This document shows, in pieces, positions 53,951 through 63,420 of a stretch of 64,000 nt of DNA. The notes beneath the pieces are model-generated. The model saw nothing but the letters and a program-made list of their open reading frames with translations. It had not been told where the DNA came from and searched no databases. The position numbers were made by a program, and so were the translations under genes. The DNA lies in NCBI RefSeq assembly GCF_943734655.1, contig NC_071353.1:156068179-156132178 (forward strand), read 5' to 3'. Numbering within the stretch: position 1 is the first letter of the stretch; every line of letters starts with the position of its first letter. The stretch is from Sabethes cyaneus. Taxonomy: Eukaryota > Arthropoda > Insecta > Diptera > Culicidae.

Positions 53951-54310
53951 CTTCTTGTAGAAGAAGCAACAGCAGCAGCCCGTCCTTGTGGACGGTTTCG
54001 TCGTCCCTTAACCTACCAGTTTTGCGTTGGATCTCGTTGTTGACAGTCTCCGTCGATTTCATTACCACTTCAGCAGCTTGCTGCGTCACCATTCGAGTGC
54101 TCTTCATCGAAGTGCCGCTTCTACCTCGCATCCGCTTCGCTGTCGGTTGTGATTCCTGCATATATCGACTTTCGGCCGTACGTAGAGTATGCAAAAGTAG
54201 TTAAGCTGCCGGTAAAAGTTATGCTTATCAGTGCTACGGGAGGGTTCATGAGCACAATCCTCCTGCTCAGATTTTCAAACTCTGTAAAAAAATCAAAATT
54301 AGACGCCATT
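53951..54310 (-). pseudogene. Possible degraded coding remnant, unrecognised
   Basis: Two overlapping minus-strand frames look more protein-like than the background. One starts with ATG at 54309 (GGCGTCTAATTTTG) and stops at 54121. The other, open from 54194 to 53901, encodes a charged Ser/Thr/Arg-rich stretch (STETVNNEIQRKTGRLRDDE). They could be one frame broken by a shift, or chance. No family is recognised. Its left end abuts the minisatellite. Confidence 0.25.
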
Positions 54311-55270
54311 TAGAAATCCAAAGATGGCGGATTATCGAAAGACTGCGGATAGTGGAAAACAGGCGGATTAATAAAAGACTCAAAACACATGTTTTTGCAG
54401 AAGGTTGCAAAACTCTAGGACGTTTCTTTGCAAAGTTATCGTTTATTTAAGCTTTATTTTTCCTTAACTTCACGAGCAAAAAGCGATAACTTTGTAAGGA
54501 AAGGTCCTAGAGGTTTGCATTCTTCTGTCAAAACGTGTATTCTGAGTCCTTCAACAATCACCTAAAACCATATATTCTTGTAAAATGCAACCAACATACG
54601 CTAAATATGAAAAACTAATTTCTAAAGAATTTCCAAGGAAAATGCTCCATAGCTCTGCACTCGCTAGGAATAGAAATGTCATTTCTTTAGCAAAGTTGTT
54701 AACCTTTATATTTTCCATAACTTTGCCGAAGAAATCATATGGCTATCTACTAACACAAAAAAATGGACGTGTATCGAGCATTTAGCGAACGCGAAACACA
54801 TAAAACCTATGCCAGCCGTACTCTCATTTGGGTTATTGGGGCCAAGCGGAACCCATACAAGTTTATAGTACTCGATTTAAGCTTTAGGATGAAGCGCTGA
54901 TTTCATAAATCCGCTTGCCCCATTTTACCCCATGGGCTCGTGATGCTATGGAAATTTAAAGCTAGAATATGCGATAACTCAGCAAGTAAAGGTCCAAGAG
55001 ATTTGCGGTCTTCTGCAAAAACGTGTATTTTGAGAGCTTCGATAATTTCTTAGAACATTATATTCTTGTAAAATGTAACTAACAAAAGCTAAGGATGAAA
55101 AACCAATTTTAAAAGAAGTTTAAAAGAATATGCCTTATAGTTCAGCACTCGATAAAGATAGAAATTTTATTTCTTCAGACAAGTTGCTTGTTTTTACGAT
55201 ATTTACAACTTTGCCGAAGAAACTATGTCCATATTTCCTAACACAAAAAAGTCAATTGTCATGAAATGGT
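54311..55270 (+). repeat. Third copy of the 36.6-40.1 kb repeat family
   Basis: Same orientation and order as 39300-40130: AAAGCGATAACTTTGTAAGG, CAACCAACATACGCTAAATA, TAACTTTGCCGAAGAAATCA, CCCCATTTTACCCCATGGGC, then a second diverged internal copy ending TTTCCTAACACAAAAAAGTC. The unit is thus an internally duplicated repeat of about 900 bp. No protein is encoded. Confidence 0.8.
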
Positions 55271-55740
55271 TTAATTCAAAAAAGTACTAATTTTTCTGCG
55301 AATACACTCGAGGACGATACCTATAAAACGAATATACTAAGGAGTAATCACACATTTGGGTGCAGAGAAACTGAGGATAGTGGAAAACAGACAGTACACT
55401 CTACAGCAAAATGAACAAACAATACCAGCACTAATTTTTTTTTTTTCAAGATTTAATCATAATTTCGCTTTCTTATTGTTTTTAAAACGAAAGTTTAAAC
55501 AAAAGTCTGGCAACCCTGAGTAGAAAGGCGCATTCGCTTTGTACCAGGTAGTCACCGTCACTTCAAATTTTACCTAAAAACTGCTCTTCCGACTGCACAT
55601 TCTAATTTTGACAGTGTCGTCACTCTGTTCGCAGGCACTCTAGTCAAAACTAATCCAGGTAGTACCGCAGGGTAGACAGTTATGCTAGGTAACTGTTTTT
55701 ACCTGACCATGCGGTGCAAAACCGCAGGCTACTACTGTTT
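55271..55740. other. Upstream flank of the F-box gene
   Basis: AT-rich to about 55500, then mixed low-copy sequence up to the gene. A proximal promoter would lie here, but no TATA box is clear. Confidence 0.45.
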
Positions 55741-55744
55741 TCTG

Positions 55745-55760
55745 TTCTGTTCAGTGTAAG
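55745..55760 (+). promoter_or_regulatory. Initiator-like site of the F-box gene
   Basis: CTGTTCAGTGTAAGG contains TCAGT, the arthropod initiator core, at 55751. Initiation at A55753 would give a leader of about 62 nt before the ATG at 55815. No TATA box is visible upstream, consistent with a TATA-less promoter. Inferred from motif and spacing only. Confidence 0.4.
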
Positions 55761-55814
55761 GAAATACAAAACAAAAGTGGTTAGTTCCAGCAATTACAAC
55801 TCGAAAGAAACGTT

Positions 55815-57191
55815 ATGGCTTCTCGCCAACTCCATATCGACGATCTGCCGGCCGAACTTCTGCAGCATATCTTTGGTTTTATACCACGCCTGACAGATCG
55901 GTTAGTGCTTACCGAGGTATGTCGACGGTGGAATGGCGTGGCTTTTGACCACAGCTATTTGGGCCGTATCAGACTCAAGTATAAAATCAACAAATCCACC
56001 GTGACAAATCCACCGGCAATCTCACGTTGCTACCGAAACATTCACGTACATTGTCAGCCTAGTTTCCCTGTGAGTGAAATGTATATCGAAAAACTGCTGA
56101 CGTCGTTGGAGAAGCCAAGCTCGTCGCTGGAAGAGTTTGCCTGTTACGATGCTTCAACAAACTTTCTAACGTTAAGGTTGCTTGCGGCATGTCCGCTTGT
56201 TAGGAAACTCAAACTCGACTCTAGTCGGCCCGTGCCGGACGATCTGTTACCGGTCCTAGAGAATTTGAAGGAACTAGCAATCGTATGCACGTCAAAGATT
56301 AACGTCATTCGTCTAGCTCCGAAACTGCGCAGGCTTCAAGCCAGGAGCGACCTTCATAATCTTCCGCGGGTAATTCGAACATTACCACTGGAGCATTTGA
56401 AAGTAGATTTTTTAAACGAACACATTGATCTATTTAGCGAATGTACAAAAGCAACTAAGCTTAAAGCTGTTGATCTGATTTTCGGTTGTGTTTTTCGAAA
56501 GGGCTTGGAAAAACTATGCAAGTTCTGCCCGCAGTTGGTCAAATTGCGTCTCCGGCCGCACACTACAACAATACGATCATTGGCTAGCCTACCGCATCTT
56601 AAGGTAAATCATTTAGAACTTTGAATTTCGAACGTTTCGCCACTTAACGCATTTTCGCTACAGGTTCTTTCTTTGCCCTATATTAAGGAATCATTCATGG
56701 AGAACGATGTTTTACCCAACGTTGAGATTCTCGAAATCGACAAACTAGAGGAGTCGCATTTCCGCAGCTCTATGCAAAGCATCTTCCCCAATGTGCACTA
56801 TTTAAAATTTGGCTGCTCCATTAGTGTACCGGGAACGAGAAGCGTCCGCGTCGGTTTCCCGCAGCTGAGCACTCTGGAGATTCTGCATTGCAACACGGAA
56901 GCTCTACCTGGGCTGCTGGCTGGACTCGCCAATCTTCGTACGCTTATTCTGCATGAAAAGCGACTATCGGCAAGACGCTTACCGGCCATCGCCGGCCTCC
57001 GGCAGTTGACGTTGGAAAACTGCCAACTGAAAGTGACCAAAGAAATGGCGGCAAACTTTCCGAATTTACAGTTTTTAAATTTATACGGCAAATCGCGGCT
57101 CACCAGCGCCGCCAAATGGTTGCCACCAGGCTGTACGGTTAGGCGGTACCGCGAGAGTTTTCGTAAGGATATCTTCGATGTTATAGAATAA
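55815..57191 (+). CDS. F-box/LRR protein (two exons, 438 aa)
   Basis: Probably a substrate-recognition subunit of an SCF-type E3 ubiquitin ligase. Exon 1 is 55815-56603 and exon 2 is 56664-57191, joined in phase 0 (263 + 175 codons, then TAA). The start ATG sits in ACGTTATGG and is followed within ten residues by the F-box. The F-box spans about residues 6-50 (DDLPAELLQHIFGFIPRLTD, then VCRRWNGVA), the surface expected to bind Skp1. The rest has irregular leucine-rich repeats, for example LLAACPLVRKLKLDSS, FCPQLVKLRLRP, LPNVEILEIDKLEES, FPQLSTLEILHC, LANLRTLILHEKRLS and FPNLQFLNLYGKSR. The frame is intact, unlike everything around it. The target substrate cannot be inferred. Confidence 0.9.
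56604..56663 (+). other. 60-bp intron of the F-box gene
   Basis: Donor AAG|GTAAAT at 56604 and acceptor GCTACAG| at 56663. Reading through the donor meets a stop within six codons. Removing exactly 60 nt restores an LRR reading frame (LASLPHLK then VLSLPYIKES). The size is typical of short insect introns. Confidence 0.88.
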
Positions 57192-57192
57192 A
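57187..57192 (+). terminator. Polyadenylation hexamer overlapping the stop codon
   Basis: The stop TAA of the F-box gene is part of GAATAAAC, so AATAAA covers 57187-57192. Alternatives AATATA lie at about 57221 and 57248. If the first hexamer is used, the 3' UTR would be only a few tens of bases. Confidence 0.5.
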
Positions 57193-57990
57193 CTGCTAGC
57201 TTAACTCTGTAGTCAGGAGAAATATAGGCTACGTTTTTTTGGTAAAGAATATATCACTTGTAATGCTCAATGTATGTTTGTGTGTTTTTTTATAGTTTTA
57301 CATCACAAATAGCTTCACCGACATTCAGATTCGAAGTTCTTGTGTTATTCTGTACTGTTTTCGTGATATTCTCTCTCACTTTCGTTCCCTTTTTTCTCTT
57401 TTCTCTCGTTTTCCTTTTTTTCTGCCCCATGTTTGTTGTATTTTTTTTCCTTTTTTTGATGCTAAGTTGTTCGTTTTTTTCTGTCTCTGGCTCTTTTTCA
57501 CATTCCCATCTGGTTTTCCATTTTTTTTATCTCCCGTTTTACCCTTTTCTTTAGTCCGCTTTACCGGTTTTTCGTTTATTTTTTTCTGTTCCATTTTTCC
57601 ATTGTTTGTTCCATCTTTCTTCTTTTTATCCTTTCTTTGTTGTCTCGTTTGTCTTCTAGAGAGATTCCCTTTTTCTCTGTTTCTTATCTCTTCTTTTCCT
57701 GTCCCGTTTTCCGCCCTTTTGCTAAGTCCTGATTTTCCTCTGTTCCGACGCCGCCTCTTTTTTCATTTTACTTCATTTTTAGGCCCGCTCGTTTTGACCT
57801 TTTTCTATTTTTCCGATCCTGCTTTTGTTACTTTTCTGTTTTTCCCGTTTTATCTCTACTATCTTCCCTTTCTTTCACCTCTTAATTTTATTCTTTTTGT
57901 GGCCCATTTTTACTCTTTTCTGGTTCTCGCTTCTCTATTTTCCTGCTCCCAAATTCTCGGTCTTGCCACACTTGTACTGGAATTAACCAC
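57193..57990 (+). repeat. Pyrimidine-rich tract downstream of the F-box gene
   Basis: After about 100 bp of 3' flank, C/T-rich sequence of the TTTTCCGTTTT flavour runs from about 57290 to 57960. ORFs here (for example 175 aa at 57467) are composition artefacts. Confidence 0.8.
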
Positions 57991-58761
57991 CTAGCTTCTA
58001 AGACGGGCCCAAGCAGGCGACGCACCGTGGGATGAAACCCAAATCTAGGTGGACAAAAGTAATTACGCTAAAACCGTTAGTCCTAGGTATATAGTATGTT
58101 CGGAGTAAATTTGTTATTTCAACCGCATTTTTTGGTGTATTAGGGTGACATTAGGGTGACCATCATAATAAGCGAGTGCAAAATATAAACTTTTTTATAG
58201 CTTAAGTTAGCTGAACAAAATGTTCAGCAAAGTTAAAGAACATTAAATTTTAAGTAACTTTGCGAAAGAAATGAAAATTCTATCTCTTATAGTTGATGGG
58301 CTGGAGCTATTTAAATTTTTTGGTGGGGGTGGACCTAAAAAATTCGTTTTTTCTTTATATCTTCTTTCGTGTTTATTTCTGACAAATCATGCCTTCTGAG
58401 CACTTTCACAGGCATGGAAAACGCACATTTTATTTGAAGAAATCAAGTTGCTATCTCCTTCGGTTCCGAAGCTACAGGCATTTTTTTCAAAAAATATGGT
58501 TTTTTCAAATGTCAATAACGTAAAAAACAGCTCAAAAGCAGCAAATCAAATTTTGTATAGATGTTTAGTAATATATTGGCCTCCGAAATCGATCTAGATC
58601 ATATCGGTCCAGGTCGGCCCTTTTTTGCTAGACCGTATTGAATATTGAAGTAAAAATTACCGTTTTACTTACCAAAATTATAATTTTTACGTAAATAGAA
58701 TGGATTAAAAAAGCGAAAATAAGTCTAAATGTTTGTATTTATCTTAATCAAGTATAACTTC

Positions 58762-59077
58762 TCAAGGCGATTTAAGTTTCTTGAAAACTGGAATATCTCT
58801 AATGTTTGCTATTAACAAATCTGAGTACTGTAGCATCATACTCACTAAATCAATAGTTGTTATCTCTCGAGAACTTTCGTGTATGTCTTTCTCTAACTTG
58901 CCTATATATCTTGTTAATTGCTTCCGGTGCCTCTTCTGACATCTTCCCAATTGGTAATATCAGAGAGTTAGTCTTGGAATCAGCTACAGTGGAGGCATGC
59001 ATCAAAATTTTGTGCCTTGACGACCGAGGGGTCCACTGTTTCGAGGTACTTAAAGTGTAATTCACATTTTTTAACAA
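58762..59077 (-). pseudogene. Transib-type (RAG1-related) transposase C-terminal remnant
   Basis: Minus-strand frame 59077-58850 includes HKILMHASTVADSKTNSLIL, PIGKMSEEAPEAINK and RERHTRKFSRDNN, matching my recollection of the C-terminal end of Transib transposases (HKILIHG, LLPIGxLSEEAQEARNK, SRKxSR). A one-base frame change then leads to TTIDLVSMMLQYSDLLIANI in the other frame (58950-58762), the expected following segment. The E of EAINK occupies the position of the third catalytic acidic residue in the RAG1/Transib family. The N-terminal and central parts, with the first two catalytic aspartates, are absent. Not functional. Confidence 0.72.
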
Positions 59078-59130
59078 TTTTCAACCATCAAGTACAAAAG
59101 TTTCAATATTTGAATACCAAGTAGCCCTGT

Positions 59131-59450
59131 GGGGGGCTCTGTAGCCGCAGGGTTACCGAGTCTGCTTTGACAAGCGAATGGTCATGGGTTCGAATCTTAG
59201 TAGAATCAGGCCATTCGATGTCAAAGTGACTTTAGCATGGGTTTATTCTCAGGCCCCTCATCACACTTCCTTCATGCTGAGTTCTATATTATCCCGATAT
59301 GGCCTATTGACAGTGCAAAAAATGAGACCCTTATAGTAAAAATGCACTGGTTTGCTACGCCAGGGATAACTATAATTGGGGACGGCGCGCTGTCATGTGG
59401 AACGAGGTGCGTAAAGTAGAGTAAAGCATTGAAGGAATGGTACCAAATTA
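59131..59450 (+). mobile_element. tRNA-derived SINE, family 2
   Basis: GGGGGGCTCTGTAGCCGCAG at the head, GTCATGGGTTCGAATCTTAG (B box GGTTCGAATCT), then the same body as 17063-17368 (GTGACTTTAGCATGGGTTTA, TTCATGCTGAGTTCTATATT). Inserted in the spacer of the Transib-like element. The 3' boundary is approximate. Confidence 0.8.
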
Positions 59451-60489
59451 CACACAAGCACGCATAAAAAAAATTCAATAAGCATATCGCTCAATCAATA
59501 GCGATTATAGCAAAAATAAATGCAGTGCGGGTTATACAGCAAACACTCGGGCGATATCACAATAGATCAAACGTTACTGGTCGCAGTGATGAGTCCATAC
59601 AGGAAAAAAAGCCCTGTTTTAACGAGAATTACTGTTATATTTTCGGCAACCACAGTTAATTAATGTTACAGCATTCACATCTCCTAAAATAAAAGGTTTT
59701 TCAACTCGAAAAAAAAAACCAGAGCCGCTTTCATAAGCTGAATACAGATAATTAAGACAAAAACAAGCATTTAGACTTATTTTCGTTTTTTTAATCCATT
59801 CTATTTACGTAAAAATTGTAATTTTGATAAGTAAACCGGTAATTTTTACTTCATTATTCAATAGGGCAAAAAAGGGCCGACCTGGACCGATGTGATCTCA
59901 ATTAATTTCGGAGGCAATATATTGGCCTAAACATAAACATTTATACAAAATTTGATTTGCCGCTTTTGAGCAGTTTTTACGTTATTGACATTTGAAAAAA
60001 CCATATTTTTTTGAAAAAATGCTTGTAGCTTCGGAACCGAAGGAGTTAGCAACTTGATTTCTTCAAACAAAATGTGCGTTTTCCATGCGTGTGAAAGTGC
60101 TCAGAAGGCATGATTTGTCAGAAATAAACACGAAAGAAGATATAAAGAAAAAACGAATTTTTTAGGTCCACCCCGACCAAAAAACTTTAAATAACTGCAG
60201 CTCATCAATCATAAGAGATAAAACTTTAACTTCTGCAGCAAAGTTACTTAGAATTTAATGTTCTTTAACTTTGCTGAACATTTTATTCAGCTAACTTAAG
60301 CCATAAAAAAGTTTATATTTTGCACTCGCTTACTATGATGGTCACCCTAATGTCATATACACCAAAAAATTCGGAAGTTAAAATAACAAATTTACTCCGA
60401 ACATACTATATACCCAGGACTAACGGTTTTAGCGTAATTACTTTTGTCCACCTAGATTTGGGTTTCATCCCACAGTGCGACGTTTAAAA

Positions 60490-60660
60490 ATGGCCAGAGT
60501 CCAAAAGTCGGAGGGAGTGTCCAGGAGTGAGATTATCCAAAAGTTGGAGATTCCAAGATTCGGAGTGTCCAACGGTCGGACTGTCCAATATTCCGAGTGT
60601 CAAAGAGTCGGACTTCCCAACAGTCAAACAGTCCAATTTGAAAACCATCAAATCTTTCAA
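60490..60660 (+). repeat. About 16-17-bp minisatellite
   Basis: Degenerate units of GTCCAAAAGTCGGAGT/GTCCAACGGTCGGACT, around ten copies, starting just outside the right end of the Transib-like element. The small ORFs on both strands are repeat products. Confidence 0.75.
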
Positions 60661-61050
60661 TCTTTCGTGACGCTTTCCTGAAACTAAATTTTAGATTGAC
60701 ACCTTGCGAGGTAGACAAGACGTAGTTCTACGTCAAAAGTGACGGAGTCGCCTCATTCCAACAGGTCAGGGAATATCTGTTTCGATTGACCACCTAGACC
60801 AAATTGATGTCCTGAAAGTAAACCGTCATGGAGAGTTGCGCGACCATCTTCTCCTTTTAACCGATTAGAACGATATGCTGTGAGAATTTATTCGCAACTG
60901 AAGTCATGTATGAAACACAGTGAGAAATCACACTCAAAGACTAGGCTTTGGGCGTTTAAATAACCAAACAAAATTCATCCAATTCGGCGAAGCATTTAAC
61001 AACTGAAAAACAATCGGATAAATTTACATCCTCTGTTGTGTTGCACGGAA
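60661..61050. other. No feature recognised
   Basis: Low-copy sequence; no convincing ORF, RNA or repeat. Confidence 0.4.
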
Positions 61051-61051
61051 T

Positions 61052-61270
61052 CAGTTTTCTAACCGCGACGACAGTTTACTGTAGTACGCGTGTCGTCGTG
61101 CTTATTATTCGCAGTAAACTGTTACTGGAGTTCTTAAGAACTAGAGCAACTTTTTATTGCATTTATTATTAACCGTAATCATCGAGGACTTAGCCTCCCA
61201 ATTGGGCCCGAGGTACAACTCAGCCGATAAGGTGACTGCAAAGGTACTTTTTTCCGGCGTTGCTTTGGAG
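61052..61270 (+). repeat. Hairpin-bearing repeat, copy 1
   Basis: Begins CAGTTTTCTAACCGCGACGA. ACAGTTTACTG and CAGTAAACTGT form an inverted pair around TCGTCGTGC. It is followed by a diverged tRNA-like SINE head (CCCAATTGGGCCCGAGGTAC). Directly repeated at 61552-61770. The antisense ORF at 61141-61359 is not convincing. Confidence 0.65.
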
Positions 61271-61551
61271 TGCAGTTGATGGAAGTTTTTGTTTTCTTTT
61301 TGTAGATAAAATGCAGTACTTTCCTCTAACAGTGATTTGGTTTGCCCGAAGTGACTCAAAATTGAGAAAAAAATAACTGTGTGGATTTTTTTTTAAATAT
61401 TTCATAACTTATTGAATATGCATCCTAGTGATAATCAGTCTTCAGAGAAAATGTGTATTTTAATATTCTAAACAAGTTTATGGGACATTTGAAAGCAATG
61501 AAAAAATGGAGTGCAAAGTTATTGACCAGAATTTATCTTTAAATATTTAAA
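61271..61551. other. AT-rich spacer between the two hairpin repeats
   Basis: Words such as GAAAATGTGTATTTTAATAT and GGACATTTGAAAGCAATGAA resemble the spacer of the foldback at 50880-51000. No gene. Confidence 0.45.
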
Positions 61552-61770
61552 CCAGTTTTCTAACCGCGACGACAGTTTAACGCAGTAAGAAGCCGTCGCG
61601 CTCATTATTCGTGATAAACTGTTGTCTGAGTTAATATAATAACTGAGGTGGCTTTTTATCGCGACTGTTATTGATTATTATCATAGAGGGTTTGATTCCC
61701 AGTTGGTTTCGAGTCGAGGTACGACTTTGCCTCTCGAAAGTGATTGCATAGGTACTTCTACTTCTTCGAC
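61552..61770 (+). repeat. Hairpin-bearing repeat, copy 2
   Basis: CCAGTTTTCTAACCGCGACG, ACAGTTTAACGCAG...GATAAACTGTTGT and CCCAGTTGGTTTCGAG follow copy 1 in order. The last word is the head of SINE family 3 (compare 51697). GGGTTTGATTCCC at about 61688 is B-box-like. Confidence 0.65.
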
Positions 61771-61919
61771 GAATACCTTTCAGTTTTCGTTCTTCTTTGC
61801 TGAGTTCAAAACAAACACTGACAAAACCGGCACAGTATACCAAAAATCGATAGCTGCTTTACTTTCGGGACATCAAACTGATCTACGGTAGAGAAAAGAA
61901 GACATCTGCTGAAGCTATT

Positions 61920-62010
61920 CGTCAAGAGGTTTCAGAGGGTAAATATAGAATTCCGCATGAAGGAAGCGCAAAATGAGGGGCCTGAATGTAAACCCAGGCT
62001 AAAGTTTTTT
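61920..62010 (-). repeat. SINE family 2 fragment
   Basis: ATATAGAATTCCGCATGAAG and GGGGCCTGAATGTAAACCCA match, on the minus strand, the body of the SINE at 59131. The tRNA-like head is missing. Confidence 0.6.
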
Positions 62011-62123
62011 TATTACACTACTCATTATTTTGTGTCATTTTCGTATTTTTCTCTAATGTAACTGTTAATATTCGGCAGTGCAGTCTTCGGAGAAATTTAT
62101 CAAGACTGAAGTTTGATGTTTTC

Positions 62124-62165
62124 CCGACGTTTCGACACTTTGTTGGTGTCTTTTTCAAGTTTTTC
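62124..62165 (-). repeat. Penelope-like terminus with degenerate hammerhead-type core
   Basis: On the minus strand: CTTGAAAAAGACACCAACAA, AGTGTCGAAACGTCGGGA. The hairpin GACAC...GTGTC followed by GAAACGTC resembles the stem II plus GAAA arrangement of element-borne hammerheads, but the CTGATGA core is missing. Low-confidence assignment. Confidence 0.35.
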
Positions 62166-63420
62166 TCTAATTATTTTCCTGTCACTGAAATAAATGACCA
62201 AGTTCGTCACTTGACAGCATTGCTGTCAATTGTATCCGCCATCGGCGAATGATTTCCCCGGGAAAACCCATCAATTCACTCGTTTCCCATGAGGAGCACC
62301 AATCATCTTTTAAAGTGCAATAACATAACTGTCCAACGATCTCTTACCAGGTGTTGAAAGCGAAACAACCATATTGCTTCGTCATTCCGTTTGGCCCGAA
62401 TTCTCACACGTTTCAGGTCGCCCACTTGTAGATCGAACGAACCAAAAAAAAATATAAATCCAATCAAATTTGCATGTTTAATTTACCGCGTCGAGGTACC
62501 ATCGACAATTTGTAGCTCCGACGAGAGTTCCGAAAAGCAGAAAATAAACAACATATTTCACGACTCGATCAGTCCCGGCCGCGGCCGGCACTTGTCGGAC
62601 TGCACGGCTGATGATGCTGAAGCATCATGTAAGTGAGTCCGATCCTTCGCTCCGGCACCACGATAAACATCGCTTATTTATTCAATGAATTCTTCCCGTC
62701 CGGAAAGCGGTTGCTTTTTTGCTGCTGGCTTCTTGCTTCTTCCTTCAGCAGATCTCGGAAAGCCATATCGTTCGTTCTTCGTGAGGCCGCGCAAATTAAC
62801 AGTTTTTTTCTGCCGCACGGCGGACCCAAATTTTGATAACGATCGGCCGGCCGGCCGGCCGTCGGCGGTGCGGCAGTTTCAGTCCGGCATCCAGCCGACA
62901 CCAAAAATTAAGAGGAATCTTCACCTATTTCGGTTCGATACGAACCGCCCTGCTCCCCGTTTGGTCTGCCGGTTGGAAAGCCTAACGGAATCCACTTGTG
63001 TGCCTGACGATTTATTCTCCCCGGTCTCCCCGGTGCACCGCGGTGAGGCCAGGGAAGAAGTTTCGGAAATAAAATTTAGAGAAACGATCAAAGCCAAAAT
63101 CTCTGTATTCTCTCACCTGTGAGGTGGCTGTGCGTGCCGCACACCCGATTGGTCCACCAATCGAGGTTATGCTTTAGCGCCCGGACGGTATTTAAAAGCT
63201 TCCAAATTCCAGGAGGAAAAAAGGCGCACGAAACAACCGTACAACTCATAGGTTTTTTTCGCTGTTGGTGGAACAGGTTAGCTGCACTTGTTCCAATTAC
63301 TTGAAAATCGATGCTAGCGCTCCCGAGTGTGAGTGTGTGTGCGTGAATATTCAAAGGCAAAAAAAACAACAAACAGGTGAGAGTTCGCGTTTTTTTTCCT
63401 ATTTGACCAGCAAGCAATCG
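62166..63420. other. GC-rich low-copy block; possible untranslated exon or regulatory DNA
   Basis: Contains GGCCGGCCGGCCGGCCG (about 62844), several GC-rich patches and donor-like sites (CATCAT|GTAAGTGAG at about 62630; AAACAG|GTGAGAG at about 63375, preceded by a CAAAAAAAACAACAAACAG leader-like stretch). The 145-aa ATG ORF at 62685-63122 has no recognisable domain and overlaps a GC-rich antisense ORF. I therefore do not call a protein. Confidence 0.4.

Larger units (their letters stand above)
58023..60477. mobile_element. Transib-like DNA transposon remnant in foldback form
   Basis: The termini are CACCGTGGGATGAAACCC (58023) and, in reverse complement, CACTGTGGGATGAAACCC (ending 60477). Both resemble the CACWRTG ends of Transib elements and the RAG recombination heptamer CACAGTG. 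A perfect 5-bp GC-rich duplication, CGACG, flanks it (58018-58022 and 60478-60482), the size expected for Transib. About 710-730 bp at each end are inverted copies of each other. The spacer holds a transposase C-terminal remnant and a SINE. Superfamily assignment combines target size, end sequence and protein remnant. Confidence 0.78.

Noticed and set aside
62685..63122. 145-aa ATG ORF in the right-hand GC-rich block
   Set aside because: No recognisable domain, includes a translated GGCC repeat, and the region has better support as untranslated or regulatory DNA.
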